Assembly (NCBI GenBank): GCA_018268835.1 | Contig: JAFDVU010000036.1 | Span: 1 to 50,289, forward strand | Length of the DNA stretch: 50,289 bases | Reading direction: 5' to 3' | Source of the DNA: Acidobacteriota bacterium | GTDB lineage: Bacteria; Acidobacteriota; Terriglobia; Bryobacterales; Bryobacteraceae | Part shown: positions 36,718 through 44,655 of the stretch, piece by piece | Position numbering within the stretch: position 1 is the stretch's first letter | Layout of the letters: each line of letters starts with the position of its first letter | The notes under the pieces: generated by a model | Seen by the model: only the letters and a program-made list of their open reading frames with translations | Told to the model about the DNA's origin: nothing | Database searches by the model: none | Translations under genes and position numbers: made by a program

Positions 36718-38799
36718 ATGTCACATCTCTACCTCTCCCCAAGGCGCCTTGGGGGAAGCGCCGCTGTCCTCACAGCACTGGCAGCGGCGCTCACCCTCGG
36801 CGCGCAGACCGCCGCCCCTCCCCCTAAACTGCCGCATCCCGCGCTGACGCTCAAGGATGCCGAGGGCCGCAACGTCCTCGATTCCGGACGGCCCATCAGC
36901 ACGCGCCAGACCTGCGGCGGCGACTGCCACGACTACGACTTCATCGCCAACAGCTTTCACTTCCAGCAGGGCAAGACCGAGATGGATCGCACCCTGCTTT
37001 CTTCGCACGGCATCCCGGCCTTCAATTCCTCGCCGGGAATGTTCGGCAAGTTCTCCATCATCCCCAACCGCCAGTTGACCCACGCCGATATCACCGATCC
37101 CGCCGACGCCGATATGAGCCAGCCGGAATGGCTCACCAAGTGCGGCGGGTGCCACACCGGCGGCGGCATCAGCGAGTTCGATCTGAAAGGCCGCAAATTC
37201 GGCACGCCCGAAGCCACGCCCTCCGGCCCGCTCGATCCCAGCTACACCATACGCGACCGCGCCACAGGCAAGGTCATGCCGTGGGACTGGGCCAAGAGCG
37301 GCACGGCCGAAGCCGACTGCTTCCTGTGCCACGTACCCAAAGCCAGCCGCGCCGCGCGCAAGAAGGAATACGCCGCCGGCAACTTCCGCTGGGCCGATAA
37401 CGCGACCCTCGCCGATACCGGCATCGTCACCGCCGCGGCCGACGGCACCTACAAGTACAACCGCGACGCCTTCCGCCCCGACGGCACGGTCAAGGCGCAA
37501 CTGCTCGATCTCTCCGACCCCACGCTCGAAAACTGCGCCCAGTGCCACGGCTTCACCGCGCGCAACACCACCAACATCCAGCCCATCCAACACGCCGATA
37601 TCCTGCGCGGCACCGAAAAAGCCGGGTGGATTTACAACGGCGCTAAGATCAGCGACACCGAGTCTCCGAAAATCACCGGCAAGGAGCATATGAAATATCC
37701 CTGGGACGCCCACGCGGCCCAAGGCCTGGTCTGCATCGACTGCCACTTCTCGCCCAACAACCCGGGACGCATGATCCAGGAAGACGAACGCAAGAACCTG
37801 CGCTACAAGCCGGGCTCGCTCGATCCGGCCGTCTACCTGAAGCGTCCGGACCACAACTTCGCGCGCGGCAACATCCCACCCGAAACCGTCAACATCACGC
37901 GGCACAACACCATGCGCGGCTGCGGCGATTGCCACGAGGCGGAAAAAGGCCACGCCTTCCTGCCCTATAAGAGCCTGCACTTCCAGGCCATGGCGTGCCA
38001 GACGTGCCACATTCCCGCCGTGCATTTCTGGGCCTACCGCAGCGACGACTGGGGCTTCCTCATGGACACCGGTACCAGCCGTATCACCTTCCGCGGCATC
38101 GAAGGCAGCATCGTGGACCCGGAGAGCGACATTACCGGATACCTGCCCGCCTACATCCCCTCCCCCGGCAAGGACGGACGCATGCAGATCCGCCCCACCA
38201 ACCTCATCACCGGGGTCTACTGGTTAGACAAGACCAAGGGCCGCCCGGTCTTTACGTGGCAGGTGCAGCAGGCTTTCTTCCAATCGCTGGCTGAGGGCGA
38301 CTGGCAGTACCGCCCCGAGATCGTCAAAGCCTTCGGCGATAAGGACGGCATCGTCGATATCCCACAGGCGGTCTACGATACACCCCAAAAGATCGCGCTC
38401 GTGCGCGGCCTCCTGCAACAGTACGCCGGCGTGGCCGATCCCGAACTGCGCATCGAAGTCGTGCCCTGGGCGATGAGCCACAGCATCGCCGGCAAGGGAC
38501 AGGCGGTAAAGGAGTGCACCGCGTGCCACGCTCGCAACAGCATGTTGAACCGCCCGCTGGACCTGAACACATTTCTGCCGAAGAATGTTCCGGTGATTTT
38601 CCGCGGCAAGCAGGCCAACGTCGTCAACTTCGAGGGCACGGAGCCTACGTTCGATAATCGCGCGCTGCTCGGAGGGTTCTACGTGATCGGCAAGAGCCGC
38701 TCGCCGTTCGTCGAATGGACCGGATGGGTGGCGGTAGCGGGCGCGCTGCTGTTCAGCCTGGTGCATGGAGGCCTGCGGGCCTGGAAAGGACGCGCATGA
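36718..38799 (+). CDS. Membrane-anchored octaheme c-type cytochrome
   Basis: A product of 693 residues. An N-terminal signal ends near GAQTAAPP. Eight heme sites are visible: an unusual CX3CH (C66-GGD-C70-H71) and seven CxxCH at C142, C201, C273, C339, C402, C427 and C600. A long heme-free stretch separates the seventh and eighth. One C-terminal membrane helix (about 668-686, WTGWVAVAGALLFSLVHGG) with a basic tail anchors it in the inner membrane facing the periplasm. The cytochrome b gene overlaps its stop by ATGA, so the two probably form a complex. No Shine-Dalgarno site precedes ATG 36718. Relatives include octaheme oxidoreductases for sulfur or nitrogen compounds; the substrate is not determined. 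Confidence 0.9.
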   Translation: MSHLYLSPRRLGGSAAVLTALAAALTLGAQTAAPPPKLPHPALTLKDAEGRNVLDSGRPISTRQTCGGDCHDYDFIANSFHFQQGKTEMDRTLLSSHGIPAFNSSPGMFGKFSIIPNRQLTHADITDPADADMSQPEWLTKCGGCHTGGGISEFDLKGRKFGTPEATPSGPLDPSYTIRDRATGKVMPWDWAKSGTAEADCFLCHVPKASRAARKKEYAAGNFRWADNATLADTGIVTAAADGTYKYNRDAFRPDGTVKAQLLDLSDPTLENCAQCHGFTARNTTNIQPIQHADILRGTEKAGWIYNGAKISDTESPKITGKEHMKYPWDAHAAQGLVCIDCHFSPNNPGRMIQEDERKNLRYKPGSLDPAVYLKRPDHNFARGNIPPETVNITRHNTMRGCGDCHEAEKGHAFLPYKSLHFQAMACQTCHIPAVHFWAYRSDDWGFLMDTGTSRITFRGIEGSIVDPESDITGYLPAYIPSPGKDGRMQIRPTNLITGVYWLDKTKGRPVFTWQVQQAFFQSLAEGDWQYRPEIVKAFGDKDGIVDIPQAVYDTPQKIALVRGLLQQYAGVADPELRIEVVPWAMSHSIAGKGQAVKECTACHARNSMLNRPLDLNTFLPKNVPVIFRGKQANVVNFEGTEPTFDNRALLGGFYVIGKSRSPFVEWTGWVAVAGALLFSLVHGGLRAWKGRA
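36737..36754 (+). repeat. Perfect 18-bp palindrome at the start of the octaheme gene
   Basis: CCCCAAGGCGCCTTGGGG is an exact palindrome located 17 bp after the ATG, inside the signal-peptide codons. In RNA it would fold back close to the ribosome-binding region of a gene that lacks a Shine-Dalgarno site. On DNA it could be a protein-binding site. Confidence 0.6.
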
Positions 38800-39434
38800 A
38801 ATCCACCCCGTTGTATTCGCTTCACGAAAGGGTCTGGCACTGGCTGCAAGCCGCCGCCATGATCCTGCTCATTCTCACCGGTCTGGCCATCCACTATCCC
38901 GACCGCTTCGGGATCGTGGGCTCGCTGGCCAACTCCATCCGCATACATGCGTGGTTGGGAGCGGCCCTGATCCTTAACGCGTTCCTGGGCGCGTTCTACC
39001 ATCTTACGGCGGAGAAGTATCATCACTTCCTGCCGCAAATGGACGATTTCACCGGCGCCGCCGTGCGCCAGGCCCGCTTCTACCTCTACGGCATCTTCCA
39101 CGGCGAGCACCATCCGCTGGATGTGGATCCCAAGCGCAAACTGAACCCGCTGCAGAAGATCACCTACCTGGCGCTGCTCAACGTGCTGTTGCCCTTCCAG
39201 ATCGTAACCGGCGTACTCATGTGGGGCGCGGACCGCTGGCCTCGCACCTTTGAGCGGGTGGGCGGCCTGTGGCTGCTCGGCCCCGCGCACACTCTCGGCG
39301 CGTACCTGTTCCTGGCTTTTCTGATCGGCCACATCTACCTGGCGACCACGGGACCGACGCCTCTGGCCCTGATTCGCGAGATGGCTTTGGGCGAGTCGGA
39401 GCGCACGGAATCGTCGGCCGAAATAGCGGAATAA
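38796..39434 (+). CDS. b-type cytochrome, membrane subunit (Ni-hydrogenase/thiosulfate-reductase cytochrome b type)
   Basis: A product of 212 residues. ATG 38796 overlaps the octaheme stop (ATGA), so translation is coupled. Four membrane helices are visible (about 13-32, 50-70, 123-143 and 165-184). His residues H10, H15, H51, H69, H165 and H179 are placed as in the cytochrome b561/PF01292 group, which holds two b hemes. The subunit would oxidise quinol (or reduce quinone) and exchange electrons with the octaheme partner. This pairing recalls thiosulfate and formate enzymes but with a multiheme protein as the soluble arm. Confidence 0.88.
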   Translation: MKSTPLYSLHERVWHWLQAAAMILLILTGLAIHYPDRFGIVGSLANSIRIHAWLGAALILNAFLGAFYHLTAEKYHHFLPQMDDFTGAAVRQARFYLYGIFHGEHHPLDVDPKRKLNPLQKITYLALLNVLLPFQIVTGVLMWGADRWPRTFERVGGLWLLGPAHTLGAYLFLAFLIGHIYLATTGPTPLALIREMALGESERTESSAEIAE

Positions 39435-39457
39435 GACAAATGGGTGTCTGTTACAAT
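39434..39457 (+). promoter_or_regulatory. Promoter and operator-like repeat of the ArsR gene
   Basis: An inverted repeat AGACA (39434-39438) / TGTCT (39445-39449) with a 6-bp spacer sits just upstream of TACAAT (39452-39457), a perfect-looking -10 element. A repressor bound here would block the polymerase, as expected for autoregulation by an ArsR protein. The repeat begins at the last base of the cytochrome b stop codon. Confidence 0.45.
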
Positions 39458-39476
39458 GCGTACAGCGAGTGAACTC

Positions 39477-39812
39477 ATGGCAAGAGACTGCAAGGCGGAC
39501 GCGGACGCGTTAGTGTTCGAGATGCAGGTCCGGATCTGCAAGGCATTTGCGAATCCGGTGAGGCTCAAGATGCTGGAGCTGATCTCAAAGCGGGATTACA
39601 CGGTATCGGAACTGCAAACCGAACTGGATATTTCGCTCCCCAACGTCTCGCAACATCTCGCCATTCTCAAAGCGGCGGGGGTGGTGTCCACGCGGCGCAA
39701 CGGAAAGCAGACCTACTGCTTCCTGACCATGCCCGAAGTCAAGCACGCCTGCCAGATGCTCCGCGACGTACTGCGCGCGCAAGTCCGGAAGGGCCGCAGG
39801 CTGGTCGCCTGA
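39477..39812 (+). CDS. ArsR/SmtB-family winged-helix regulator
   Basis: A product of 111 residues if it starts at ATG 39477, downstream of the TACAAT promoter; GTG 39444 and ATG 39456 are alternatives. The fold is typical: 'CKAFANPVRLKMLELIS' then the recognition helices 'TVSELQTELDISLPNVSQHLAILKAAGVV' (read as VSELQTELDISLPNVSQHL plus AILKAAGVV) and the wing 'TRRNGKQTYCFL'. Cysteines C5, C21, C81 and C92 could sense metal, sulfide or redox state. The classical ELCVCD metal site is absent. It follows the cytochrome genes directly and is the natural candidate to control them. Confidence 0.85.
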   Translation: MARDCKADADALVFEMQVRICKAFANPVRLKMLELISKRDYTVSELQTELDISLPNVSQHLAILKAAGVVSTRRNGKQTYCFLTMPEVKHACQMLRDVLRAQVRKGRRLVA

Positions 39813-39887
39813 GGCTGCTTCCGGTAGCGCTCCGCATCACGTTCCTACTTACGGCCGGCGCGGAGTAGGCCTCCGTCCGGCCCCAAC

Positions 39888-40064
39888 TTAAGTAACTTCC
39901 GGTGTGTGGTTCGGGCAGGAGCCATCCCGCGGATCCAGCTCCTGTCCGTTGCGCCGTCCGGGCCGCCGGCCCGGCACCGGAGTTGCAATCCGCGCGAAGG
40001 CAGGCGCGGTGTAACTCCAGGCGGCAGCGGCAAGCGTCAGCAACGCGGCGAAAGCGAAGAACAT
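39888..40064 (-). CDS. Small secreted peptide, paralogue with frameshifted tail
   Basis: A product of 58 residues from ATG 40064, with AAGGAG 8 nt upstream. The signal peptide 'MFFAFAALLTLAAAAWSYTA' is followed by a core (PVPGRRPGRRNGQELDPRDG, then SCPNHTPEVT). It aligns along its length with the neighbour at 40115-40336 (shared phrases WSYTAPA, RNG, DGS, HTP), including the leader sequence before the ATG. Beyond its stop the DNA still matches the neighbour: in a different frame it ends RAGRK-stop at 39845. The copy has therefore been shortened by a frameshift. Its function is unknown. Confidence 0.6.
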   Translation of the reverse strand: MFFAFAALLTLAAAAWSYTAPAFARIATPVPGRRPGRRNGQELDPRDGSCPNHTPEVT

Positions 40065-40114
40065 CGTGGTGGCTCCTTCCCGAGGGTTCAGCTACGAACG
40101 AAAGCACGCCGCCG

Positions 40115-40336
40115 CTACTTGCGGCCCGCGCGCCGGCCCAACCCAGTCCCGCCGCCCGTTCCCGGCGTGTGAATCGGGCCCGAGCCATCCTGCGGACCCA
40201 GCTTTTTCCCGTTGCGCTGCCCGGACTGCTGTCCCGGCGTGGGAGTTCCCGTCTGCGCGTAAGCGGGAGCGGTGTAGCTCCAGGCGAAAGCGGCGAGAGC
40301 GAGGGTCGCGGCGAAAGTGAAGAGGTTCTTTTTCAT
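40115..40336 (-). CDS. Small secreted Gly-rich basic peptide, intact paralogue
   Basis: A product of 73 residues from ATG 40336, with AAAGGAG 8 nt upstream. A clear signal peptide (MKKNLFTFAATLALAAFAWS, cleavage near AYAQ) precedes a mature region of about 47 residues. That region is rich in Gly, Gln and Thr, with 'RNGKKLGPQDGSGPIHTPG', and ends RRAGRK. There are no cysteines and no known domain. It lies 50 bp upstream of a tandem paralogue on the same strand and converges with the ArsR-cytochrome cluster. It may be a secreted matrix, metal-binding or signalling peptide; the sequence does not decide. Confidence 0.72.
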   Translation of the reverse strand: MKKNLFTFAATLALAAFAWSYTAPAYAQTGTPTPGQQSGQRNGKKLGPQDGSGPIHTPGTGGGTGLGRRAGRK

Positions 40337-40521
40337 TGTGGTGTCTCCTTTCAGACTCCACTCTGGGAAATGGCACGCCGCGCGCCAATGCGCGTTCCAC
40401 GCCGAATCAATGGCTTACCGCGCCGCGCGCGAACTCTCCGCGCAAGCTTCGCGCGATCGCGGCTGTACGGTGCGCAAAGCATGCGCCGCGCACCCGCTAC
40501 AATCTCCAGAGGAGCTCCCCC

Positions 40522-42324
40522 ATGCCCAAATCGCGCCGGCAATTCCTGAGCGGTACCTCCGCCGCCCTTCTGGCAGCCACCGCGGCCTGCCGCAAATCCG
40601 CACCGGAATCCACCGCCGGCGCGCCGCCCGCCGGCATGCCGCCCGCCTTCGGCACCGCGCCCGACTTCGGCCCGCCGGTCTCCACCGCGACCTTCGCCGA
40701 AGCCGAAAAGCTGGTGCAGTTCGAACTTACTCCGGCCGAGCGCGAGACCGCCGCCGGGAACTGGCGCCGCAGCCTGGCGCCGGTTTACGAGCGCCGCAAG
40801 GGACCGCGCAAGTTCGCGCCGCCGCCCTCTCTCGCCCCGGCAACCCGCTGGGATCCGGTCCTGCACGGCGAGACCGCCGCCCCCGCGCGCGACCGCTTCG
40901 TGCGCGGCACCGCTGCGCCCGGCGCCCTCCCGGCGAGCGAGCAGGAGATCGCCTTCGCGCCGCTCACCCGCCTGGCGCGCTGGGTCGAGACGCGGCAAAT
41001 CACCAGCGAACGCCTCACCCGCATCTACCTCGATCGCCTGGAACGCTTCGACCCCAAACTGCGCTGCGTGATCACTCTCACCCGCGACCTCGCGCTCCAA
41101 CAGGCGCGGCAGGCCGACCTCGAAATCGCCGCCGGCCGGTATCGCGGCCCGCTGCACGGCATCCCCTGGGGCGGCAAGGACCTGCTCGATACCGCCGGTA
41201 TCCCCACCACCTACGGCGCCGAGCCGTACCGCAATCGCATTCCGCAACAGGACGCGGCCGTGGTCAAGCGCCTGCACGATGCGGGCGCCGTGCTGGTGGC
41301 CAAGCTCAGTCTCGGCGCGCTCGCGCTCAACGACGTCTGGTTCGGCGGCCAGACCATGAACCCGTGGCTGCTCGAGGAAGGCGCGTCGGGTTCGAGCGCC
41401 GGCCCGGGCGCGGCCACCGCCGCCGGACTGGTCGGCTTCTCCATCGGTAGTGAAACCGGCGGCAGCATCGTCAGCCCCTCCATGCGCTGCGGCGTCACCG
41501 GATTGCGCCCCACCTACGGGCGCGTCGCCCGCACCGGCGCCATGACGCTGTGCTGGTCGCTCGATAAGCTCGGCCCCATGACGCGCGGCGTCGAGGACGC
41601 CATGCTCGTGCTGCGCGCCATTTCCGGACCCGATCCCGGCGATGTGGCGAGCGTGCCCAGCCGTCTCGATTTCGACGCCACGGCGCCGGCCGCCGGCCTG
41701 CGCGCCGGCTACTTTCCCAAGTGGATGAAGGAGGCGCCCGCCACCGACGTGGACCGCGCCGTGCTCGACGGCATCGGCAAACTCGGGATGACGCCGGTCG
41801 AGGTCGCGCTGCCCGATTGGCCGTACGCGTCGCTCGCCCTGATCCTCTTCGCCGAAGCCGCCGCCGCCTTCGAGGAACTCACGCTCAGCGGCGGGCTGAA
41901 TCAACTCAAGATGCAGGTGCCCGACGCGTGGCCCAATCTCTTCCGCCAGGCGCGCTTCCTCTCCGCCGTGGACTTCGTGCAGGCCGACCGCCTGCGCCGC
42001 GCCGTGGCCCAGGAAATGGCGCGCATCTTCCAGCAGGTGGACGTCCTGCTCGTACCCTCGCTGCGCGACGAAATCCTCGGCATCACCAACGCGACCGGTC
42101 ATCCTTCGCTCACAATCCCGGCGGGCTTCGTCGAAGTCTCCGAAGCACGCAGCGATTGGGCGCCAGACCCTGCGCATCCATTACCCAGATTCTCGCCGCC
42201 GCGCCGCGTGCCGCACGGCGTCACCCTGATCGGCCGCCTCTTCGACGAAGGCACGCTCGCGCGCGCCGGCCTCGCCATCGAGCGCGCGCGGAATATGCAG
42301 GCCGAGCACCCTTCGGGATTCTGA
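40522..42324 (+). CDS. Tat-exported amidase (amidase signature family)
   Basis: A product of 600 residues from ATG 40522, with GAGGAG upstream and TACAAT (40497-40502) as a likely -10. The N terminus has a twin-arginine motif (KSRRQFLSG) and a possible lipid-attachment Cys after TAA. The amidase signature is complete: catalytic Lys in 'GIPWGGKDLLDT' (K219), the Gly/Ser loop 'GASGSSAGPGAATAAGL' and the nucleophile in 'IGSETGGSIVSPS' (S315). An extra N-terminal region of about 140 residues precedes the catalytic core. The substrate amide is unknown. It ends 8 bp from the convergent glycosidase-like gene. Confidence 0.92.
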   Translation: MPKSRRQFLSGTSAALLAATAACRKSAPESTAGAPPAGMPPAFGTAPDFGPPVSTATFAEAEKLVQFELTPAERETAAGNWRRSLAPVYERRKGPRKFAPPPSLAPATRWDPVLHGETAAPARDRFVRGTAAPGALPASEQEIAFAPLTRLARWVETRQITSERLTRIYLDRLERFDPKLRCVITLTRDLALQQARQADLEIAAGRYRGPLHGIPWGGKDLLDTAGIPTTYGAEPYRNRIPQQDAAVVKRLHDAGAVLVAKLSLGALALNDVWFGGQTMNPWLLEEGASGSSAGPGAATAAGLVGFSIGSETGGSIVSPSMRCGVTGLRPTYGRVARTGAMTLCWSLDKLGPMTRGVEDAMLVLRAISGPDPGDVASVPSRLDFDATAPAAGLRAGYFPKWMKEAPATDVDRAVLDGIGKLGMTPVEVALPDWPYASLALILFAEAAAAFEELTLSGGLNQLKMQVPDAWPNLFRQARFLSAVDFVQADRLRRAVAQEMARIFQQVDVLLVPSLRDEILGITNATGHPSLTIPAGFVEVSEARSDWAPDPAHPLPRFSPPRRVPHGVTLIGRLFDEGTLARAGLAIERARNMQAEHPSGF

Positions 42325-42332
42325 GCGCGGCT

Positions 42333-44651
42333 TCAGTGCAGGATATCTTCGAGCAGCGGCGCTTCCTCGTGCGTCGCCGGGTTCACGACTACGATCGGGT
42401 CGTCCGCGATCGCTTCGGCCAGCGCCGCGGGTTGCGCCAGCGAATCGCGCCACACGAGATCGAACTGGAACTCCATCGGCCCGTGGCTGTCGGCGACGAA
42501 GTTGGTGTGCCAGCAGTTGTCGAAAATCATCGCCAGGATTCGATGCCGCGCGGCCGGTTCCTGCTGGTGCAGTTCGCACACGTGCGGTCCGCCGATGGCC
42601 ACCAGCGGCGCGTCGCGCGTCACCCACAGCCAGTGCCCGCCGCTTCCCGATGCGGCGTAATGCGCCCAGCCGTCGATCGCGAAGTAGTCCTTGCACGTGC
42701 CGCGCAGTTGATCGCGATACGGCGTGAACGGCACTCCGCCGCAGGAGAAGACCGGTAGCGGCAAGCCCTGCGGAAGGTCGAAGGAAAGGAACAGAACCTC
42801 GGGCGCCATCGAGGAAAGCCGGTCGAGCGCGACCGTGAGCCGCGCGCGCGGTTCGCGTTTCCACACTTCCAGCAGGCGGCGCGACGCGCCCAACCGCGGG
42901 TGGCGGATCTCCTGCGTGTAGCCGAGCGTGTGCGGCGTCTCGCGCGCCACGGTCCGGCCGTAGGTGGCCCCGGTTTGCTGGAAGGACTTGCGCCGCACTT
43001 CGGCATCGAACTTCGCGTGCAGTTGCGAGATGGTGCGGCGGTCGGCGGGCGGCACCACTCCCACGCAGACGAAATCGCCGGGCGCTCCGTCGAACAGCGC
43101 TTGCGCCATCCCCGGCCACGTCGCGGAGATCGGCCAACCGGCCGCGTCGAATCGCACCGTGGGCGCGGGCATCGCAGGCGGCGCCGGAGCGGGCTCCGCC
43201 GCCGCGCGATAGGCGTTCACCGACGCCGCGGCGAGATTCTCGAACCACGCGCGCGTCTGCCCTCTCTCGCGCACCAGCGGCCGCACATCGCCGCTCTGTG
43301 CATGCACGAGGCTGGCCGCCTTGGCATCGACGCCGGCGACCGCGGCCCATCCGCTCGTCGCGGCCGGCGCGGGGTTGATCGCGTACACCCCCGCGGGCAG
43401 GGCGTCGATCTTCGCGCGGACGCGACGCTCCAGAAGCGCGCCCGCCATCCCCATCGGCCGGTAGGCGAGGTCGCTCTTCTCCACGTACTGCCCGAGCGTG
43501 GGCAGGCTGTACGGCGCGGAGATGCTGGACGCCGCGCCCCAGGTGTGCTCGTCGAACAGGCAGAGGTCGCGCAGGATGCCACTGACGTAGCGTTCGTCGC
43601 GCGCCGGCATCGCTCCCAGCGCGGGCGACACCGCCGCGGCGAGGCTGCGCTTGGCGACGCGGCTGGCTGCGACTTCGCGCGGACCCGAAGCGTCGCCGTT
43701 GGCCCACCAGTCGGTCCACTCGCCTTCCAGCGTCGCGATCGAAGCGCCTACCGCGCGCTCCATGCGGAACACGGCGTCGGTCGCGGTGGTCAGGCGCAGC
43801 GCGGGCGCGAGGCCGTGGCGGTTCCACGCCGCGATGAACGGCGCGAGCGACGGAAACGCGTACCCGTTGTCGTAGTGCTGCGGATGCGTGTGAGTCAGGA
43901 TGAGGCTGTCGAAGGCGTAGCCTTCAGCTTCGATCGCGCGCAGGTGATCGGCGAGTTTCGCCTGCGCGGCGCGCAGCGCGGCTTCGTCCGTGCGGTAGCG
44001 GACGCCTTCGCGCGCCGGCGCGAGGTAGTTCATGACGCTGCCGTAGTGCTCGCCCAGCCACACGAAGATGCGCCGGCCGTCCGGTTGCTTCCACCAGAAC
44101 GCGTCCGGCCGGCGGAACGGCGGACCGCCACTATCGGCGTTGATCCCCATCAGCAGGTGATGGATTCCGTGATCGAGCAGCGCCATCGCGCCCGCGCGCG
44201 GAAATCCGTTGACGTCGTTCTGCATGGCCGCGCGTATGCTGAGCGCCTGCCAGAGCGGTCGCGGAATCCAGGCCAGCATCTGCCGCCACTGGGCGGCGTT
44301 GAGGAAGGCCGTCTGGTTGAACGGCAGTCCCATGACGTCCATGCGTCCGGCGCGTACCAGCGATTCGAGCGCGGCGCGGCGCGCGGGGGATGCGGCGCGA
44401 TGCCAGTCGTCGAGTTCGACCAGCGTCTCAACGGTCCAGCGGAAGGCCGGATCGGCGCGGCAGCAATCGATCGCGGCATCGAGGTAGCGCACCTGCTCGT
44501 CGCGCACGACGGCGGGCAGCGCGGTGTAGCCGACGTCGAGGTGCGTGTGGTGCACGATGTCGATCGAGCGGATCTTCGATTCGCCCTCTGCCGCTGCACC
44601 GCCTATCGCGGGAACGGCCGCAATCCCGGCCAGGAACTGCCTGCGGTTCAT
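42333..44651 (-). CDS. Tat-exported GH38-like (DUF5054-type) glycoside hydrolase
   Basis: A product of 772 residues. The N terminus has NRRQFLAG, a Tat signal. Residues 31-45 contain 'DIVHHTHLDVGYT', the HxD zinc-site strand of alpha-mannosidase-like enzymes. Later motifs include 'MQNDVNGFPRAGAMALLDHGIHHLL' (split: MQNDVNGFPRAGA and LLDHGIHHLLMG), where the Asp is the expected nucleophile site, and 'LILTHTHPQHYDNGYAFP' with further His ligands. The C-terminal half is beta-rich. It may cleave mannose- or similar-containing polymers. TACAAT lies 6 nt upstream of the ATG, inside the end of the upstream gene, and no ribosome site is seen. Confidence 0.82.
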   Translation of the reverse strand: MNRRQFLAGIAAVPAIGGAAAEGESKIRSIDIVHHTHLDVGYTALPAVVRDEQVRYLDAAIDCCRADPAFRWTVETLVELDDWHRAASPARRAALESLVRAGRMDVMGLPFNQTAFLNAAQWRQMLAWIPRPLWQALSIRAAMQNDVNGFPRAGAMALLDHGIHHLLMGINADSGGPPFRRPDAFWWKQPDGRRIFVWLGEHYGSVMNYLAPAREGVRYRTDEAALRAAQAKLADHLRAIEAEGYAFDSLILTHTHPQHYDNGYAFPSLAPFIAAWNRHGLAPALRLTTATDAVFRMERAVGASIATLEGEWTDWWANGDASGPREVAASRVAKRSLAAAVSPALGAMPARDERYVSGILRDLCLFDEHTWGAASSISAPYSLPTLGQYVEKSDLAYRPMGMAGALLERRVRAKIDALPAGVYAINPAPAATSGWAAVAGVDAKAASLVHAQSGDVRPLVRERGQTRAWFENLAAASVNAYRAAAEPAPAPPAMPAPTVRFDAAGWPISATWPGMAQALFDGAPGDFVCVGVVPPADRRTISQLHAKFDAEVRRKSFQQTGATYGRTVARETPHTLGYTQEIRHPRLGASRRLLEVWKREPRARLTVALDRLSSMAPEVLFLSFDLPQGLPLPVFSCGGVPFTPYRDQLRGTCKDYFAIDGWAHYAASGSGGHWLWVTRDAPLVAIGGPHVCELHQQEPAARHRILAMIFDNCWHTNFVADSHGPMEFQFDLVWRDSLAQPAALAEAIADDPIVVVNPATHEEAPLLEDILH

Positions 44652-44655
44652 GTGG

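Noticed and set aside
39739..40188. Longer minus-strand frame across the paralogous peptide
   Set aside because: It reads through in another frame without a ribosome site. The 58-codon frame has AAGGAG, a signal peptide and a paralogue.
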